A stretch of DNA of 20,121 nucleotides, from the NCBI GenBank assembly GCA_934247855.1, contig CAKQKA010000021.1:1-20121 (forward strand), read 5' to 3'. Shown piece after piece: positions 19,238-20,121 of the stretch. The notes under the pieces are model-generated. The model made no database searches, had not been told where the DNA came from, and was given only the letters and a program-made list of their open reading frames with translations. Each line of letters starts with the position of its first letter. The first letter of the stretch is position 1. Position numbers and translations under genes: made by a program. The stretch comes from an uncultured Clostridia bacterium. Its GTDB lineage: Bacteria > Bacillota > Clostridia > Christensenellales > Borkfalkiaceae.

Positions 19238-19402
19238 ATAACAATTTTATATATGATAAAACCGTGCCGGATTTGCGGTTTATTCTGCCGAGGCCGGAAA
19301 TACGTACCAAAATCTTCCACATGTTGTTTTTCATATTATGATCTGTAAAAAGTCAACACTTTATACAAAATCTCCCGCGGGGATTGCAGCAAAGCACAAA
19401 AA

Positions 19403-19436
19403 AAGCCCGAGTTATAAAAACCCGAGCTTGTTTTTT
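19403..19436 (-). terminator. Terminator of rpsR, possibly bidirectional
   Basis: AAGCCCGAGT (19403-19412) pairs with ACCCGAGCTT (19420-19429) with two G-U pairs when read on the minus strand, followed there by TTTTTTTGTG. T-rich sequence on the plus side (TTGTTTTTTG) could allow termination in both directions. The 160 bases to its left hold no gene. Confidence 0.8.
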
Positions 19437-19449
19437 GTTTGTTTTATTC

Positions 19450-19743
19450 TTATTCGCCTTTGAAGGGAAGAAGAGCGACAATTCTTGCTCTCTTGACGGC
19501 TTCGGCGAGCATTCTCTGATGCTTAGCGCAAACGCCCGTCATACGTCTGGGGAGCATTTTGCCCTTTTCGGTGACGTATTTTTTGAGCTTGTTAACGTCT
19601 TTATAGTCGATAGCTTCGGCTTTATCGACGCAGAATTGGCATACTTTTTTCTTATTCATTCTTTTGAACGGCTTTCTTGCAGCGGGAGCGGCTTCAGTCG
19701 CAGGAGCTGCGGTAGTAGCAGTCGTAACGTTCGTTTCTTCCAT
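19450..19743 (-). CDS. rpsR: 30S ribosomal protein S18
   Basis: S18 binds the platform of the 30S subunit next to S6. The 97-residue product is a conserved S18 body with a 24-residue Thr/Ala/Pro/Glu-rich N-terminal extension. It is the zinc-binding (C+) form: CQFC supplies C35 and C38, and GVCAKHQR supplies C72 and H75. KMLPRRMTGVCAKHQRMLAEAVKRARIVALLPF, read in parts, is the family's hallmark C-terminal half. AAGGAGA precedes the ATG. It follows ssb on the same strand by 122 bases, as in the rpsF-ssb-rpsR operon. Two small hairpins (19770-19783, GCGTG-AAAA-CACGC; 19789-19803, CCGCAAAGTTTGCGG) lie in that gap. Confidence 0.96.
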   Translation of the reverse strand: MEETNVTTATTAAPATEAAPAARKPFKRMNKKKVCQFCVDKAEAIDYKDVNKLKKYVTEKGKMLPRRMTGVCAKHQRMLAEAVKRARIVALLPFKGE

Positions 19744-19865
19744 TATAAATTCTCCTTATAATATTTTTTGCGTGAAAACACGCCGATTCCGCAAAGTTTG
19801 CGGAGCGGTGCACCCGAAAAGGGGCGTAAACTCCCTATAGTCGGGATAAAACCGCGGGTACGTTA

Positions 19866-20121
19866 TCAGAAAGGCAGAGTGTCGTCGTCCGTCATCACTT
19901 CGAGCTCCGGCTTTTTAGAAGGCGCAGAACGTCTGGGTGCGGGTTCGTCGTCACCCTCTCCCGAATTTTTCGAGGAAAGGAATTCAACTTCGTTAGCAAC
20001 GATATCGGTAACATTACGCTTGATACCGTCCTTATCTTCGTAAGAACGATTCTGCAAGCTGCCGACAACGGCTACTTTACTGCCCTTTTTCAGATATTTA
20101 CCGCAGTTATCGGCCAAAGCC
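19866..20121 (-). CDS. ssb: Single-stranded DNA-binding protein, C-terminal part
   Basis: SSB coats single-stranded DNA during replication and repair. Only the last 85 or so residues are in the window; the frame runs off the right edge with no start, so the gene is cut by the window, not broken. Visible are the end of the OB fold (LADNCGKYLKKGSKVAVVGS, SYEDKDGIKRNVTDIVANEVEFL), a short acidic/proline-rich linker and the conserved tip DDDTLPF, which recruits partner proteins such as RecO and PriA. It lies upstream of rpsR, so rpsF is expected just outside the window. Confidence 0.95.
   Translation of the reverse strand, partial: ALADNCGKYLKKGSKVAVVGSLQNRSYEDKDGIKRNVTDIVANEVEFLSSKNSGEGDDEPAPRRSAPSKKPELEVMTDDDTLPF

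Noticed and set aside
19744..19865. S6:S18 autoregulatory leader in the ssb-rpsR gap
   Set aside because: That leader normally lies upstream of rpsF; the small hairpins here do not show the expected bulge and loop arrangement.

Overview
The window looks like chromosome of a low-to-mid GC, Gram-positive-type bacterium of the Clostridia (Bacillota), probably an uncultured anaerobic gut lineage. This rests on the gene orders mrnC-rlmB-sigH, dnaX-ybaB-recR and ssb-rpsR, sporulation-type genes (a SigH-like sigma factor and a CwlD-like amidase), and textbook sigma-A promoters with 17-base spacers. The species assignment is inference; no rRNA or marker comparison was possible.

Layout. (1) Bases 161-4959, minus strand: a six-gene operon mrnC, rlmB, sigH, dnaX, ybaB, recR, read from a promoter at 5076-5104. 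It joins two clusters that are separate in Bacillus subtilis. (2) 5242-5931, minus: a CwlD-like cell-wall amidase with its own terminator. (3) 6231-7595, plus: a probably highly expressed surface lipoprotein with a consensus promoter, AGA-only arginine codons and a strong terminator. (4) 7655-8766: a 1.1-kb stretch without a credible gene but dense in DNA structure. It holds a decanucleotide-periodic array (GG every 10 bases over about 250 bases), nested inverted repeats, a three-way-junction fold and two modules carrying a copy of the 3' end of the neighbouring tRNA-Leu gene. (5) 8767-8850, minus: tRNA-Leu(UAG) with a perfect promoter. (6) 9039-11125: aspartate ammonia-lyase and an Lrp/AsnC regulator, divergent, with a 12-base inverted repeat placed symmetrically between their promoters. 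(7) 11415-12905: an Lgt-like enzyme with a variant signature and a four-helix membrane protein. (8) 13070-18240: nicotinate phosphoribosyltransferase, an unknown Ala/Pro/Gln-rich protein, signal peptidase II, an RluD-type pseudouridine synthase and glutaminyl-tRNA synthetase, tightly packed. (9) 18470-19183: a CvpA-like membrane protein. (10) 19450-20121, minus: rpsR and the 3' part of ssb.

Most genes are core functions: DNA repair and replication, RNA processing and modification, translation, NAD salvage, aspartate catabolism and lipoprotein maturation (Lgt and LspA, with a likely substrate at 6231). Two features stand out. One is a short palindromic motif (arms ATAATCG and CGATTAT around ACCTATAGAC) present in six gene junctions and in no gene interior except the last codons of lspA. 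The other is the 10-base-periodic array with its structured neighbours beside tRNA-Leu. Both are visible directly in the sequence and neither is explained by the annotated genes.
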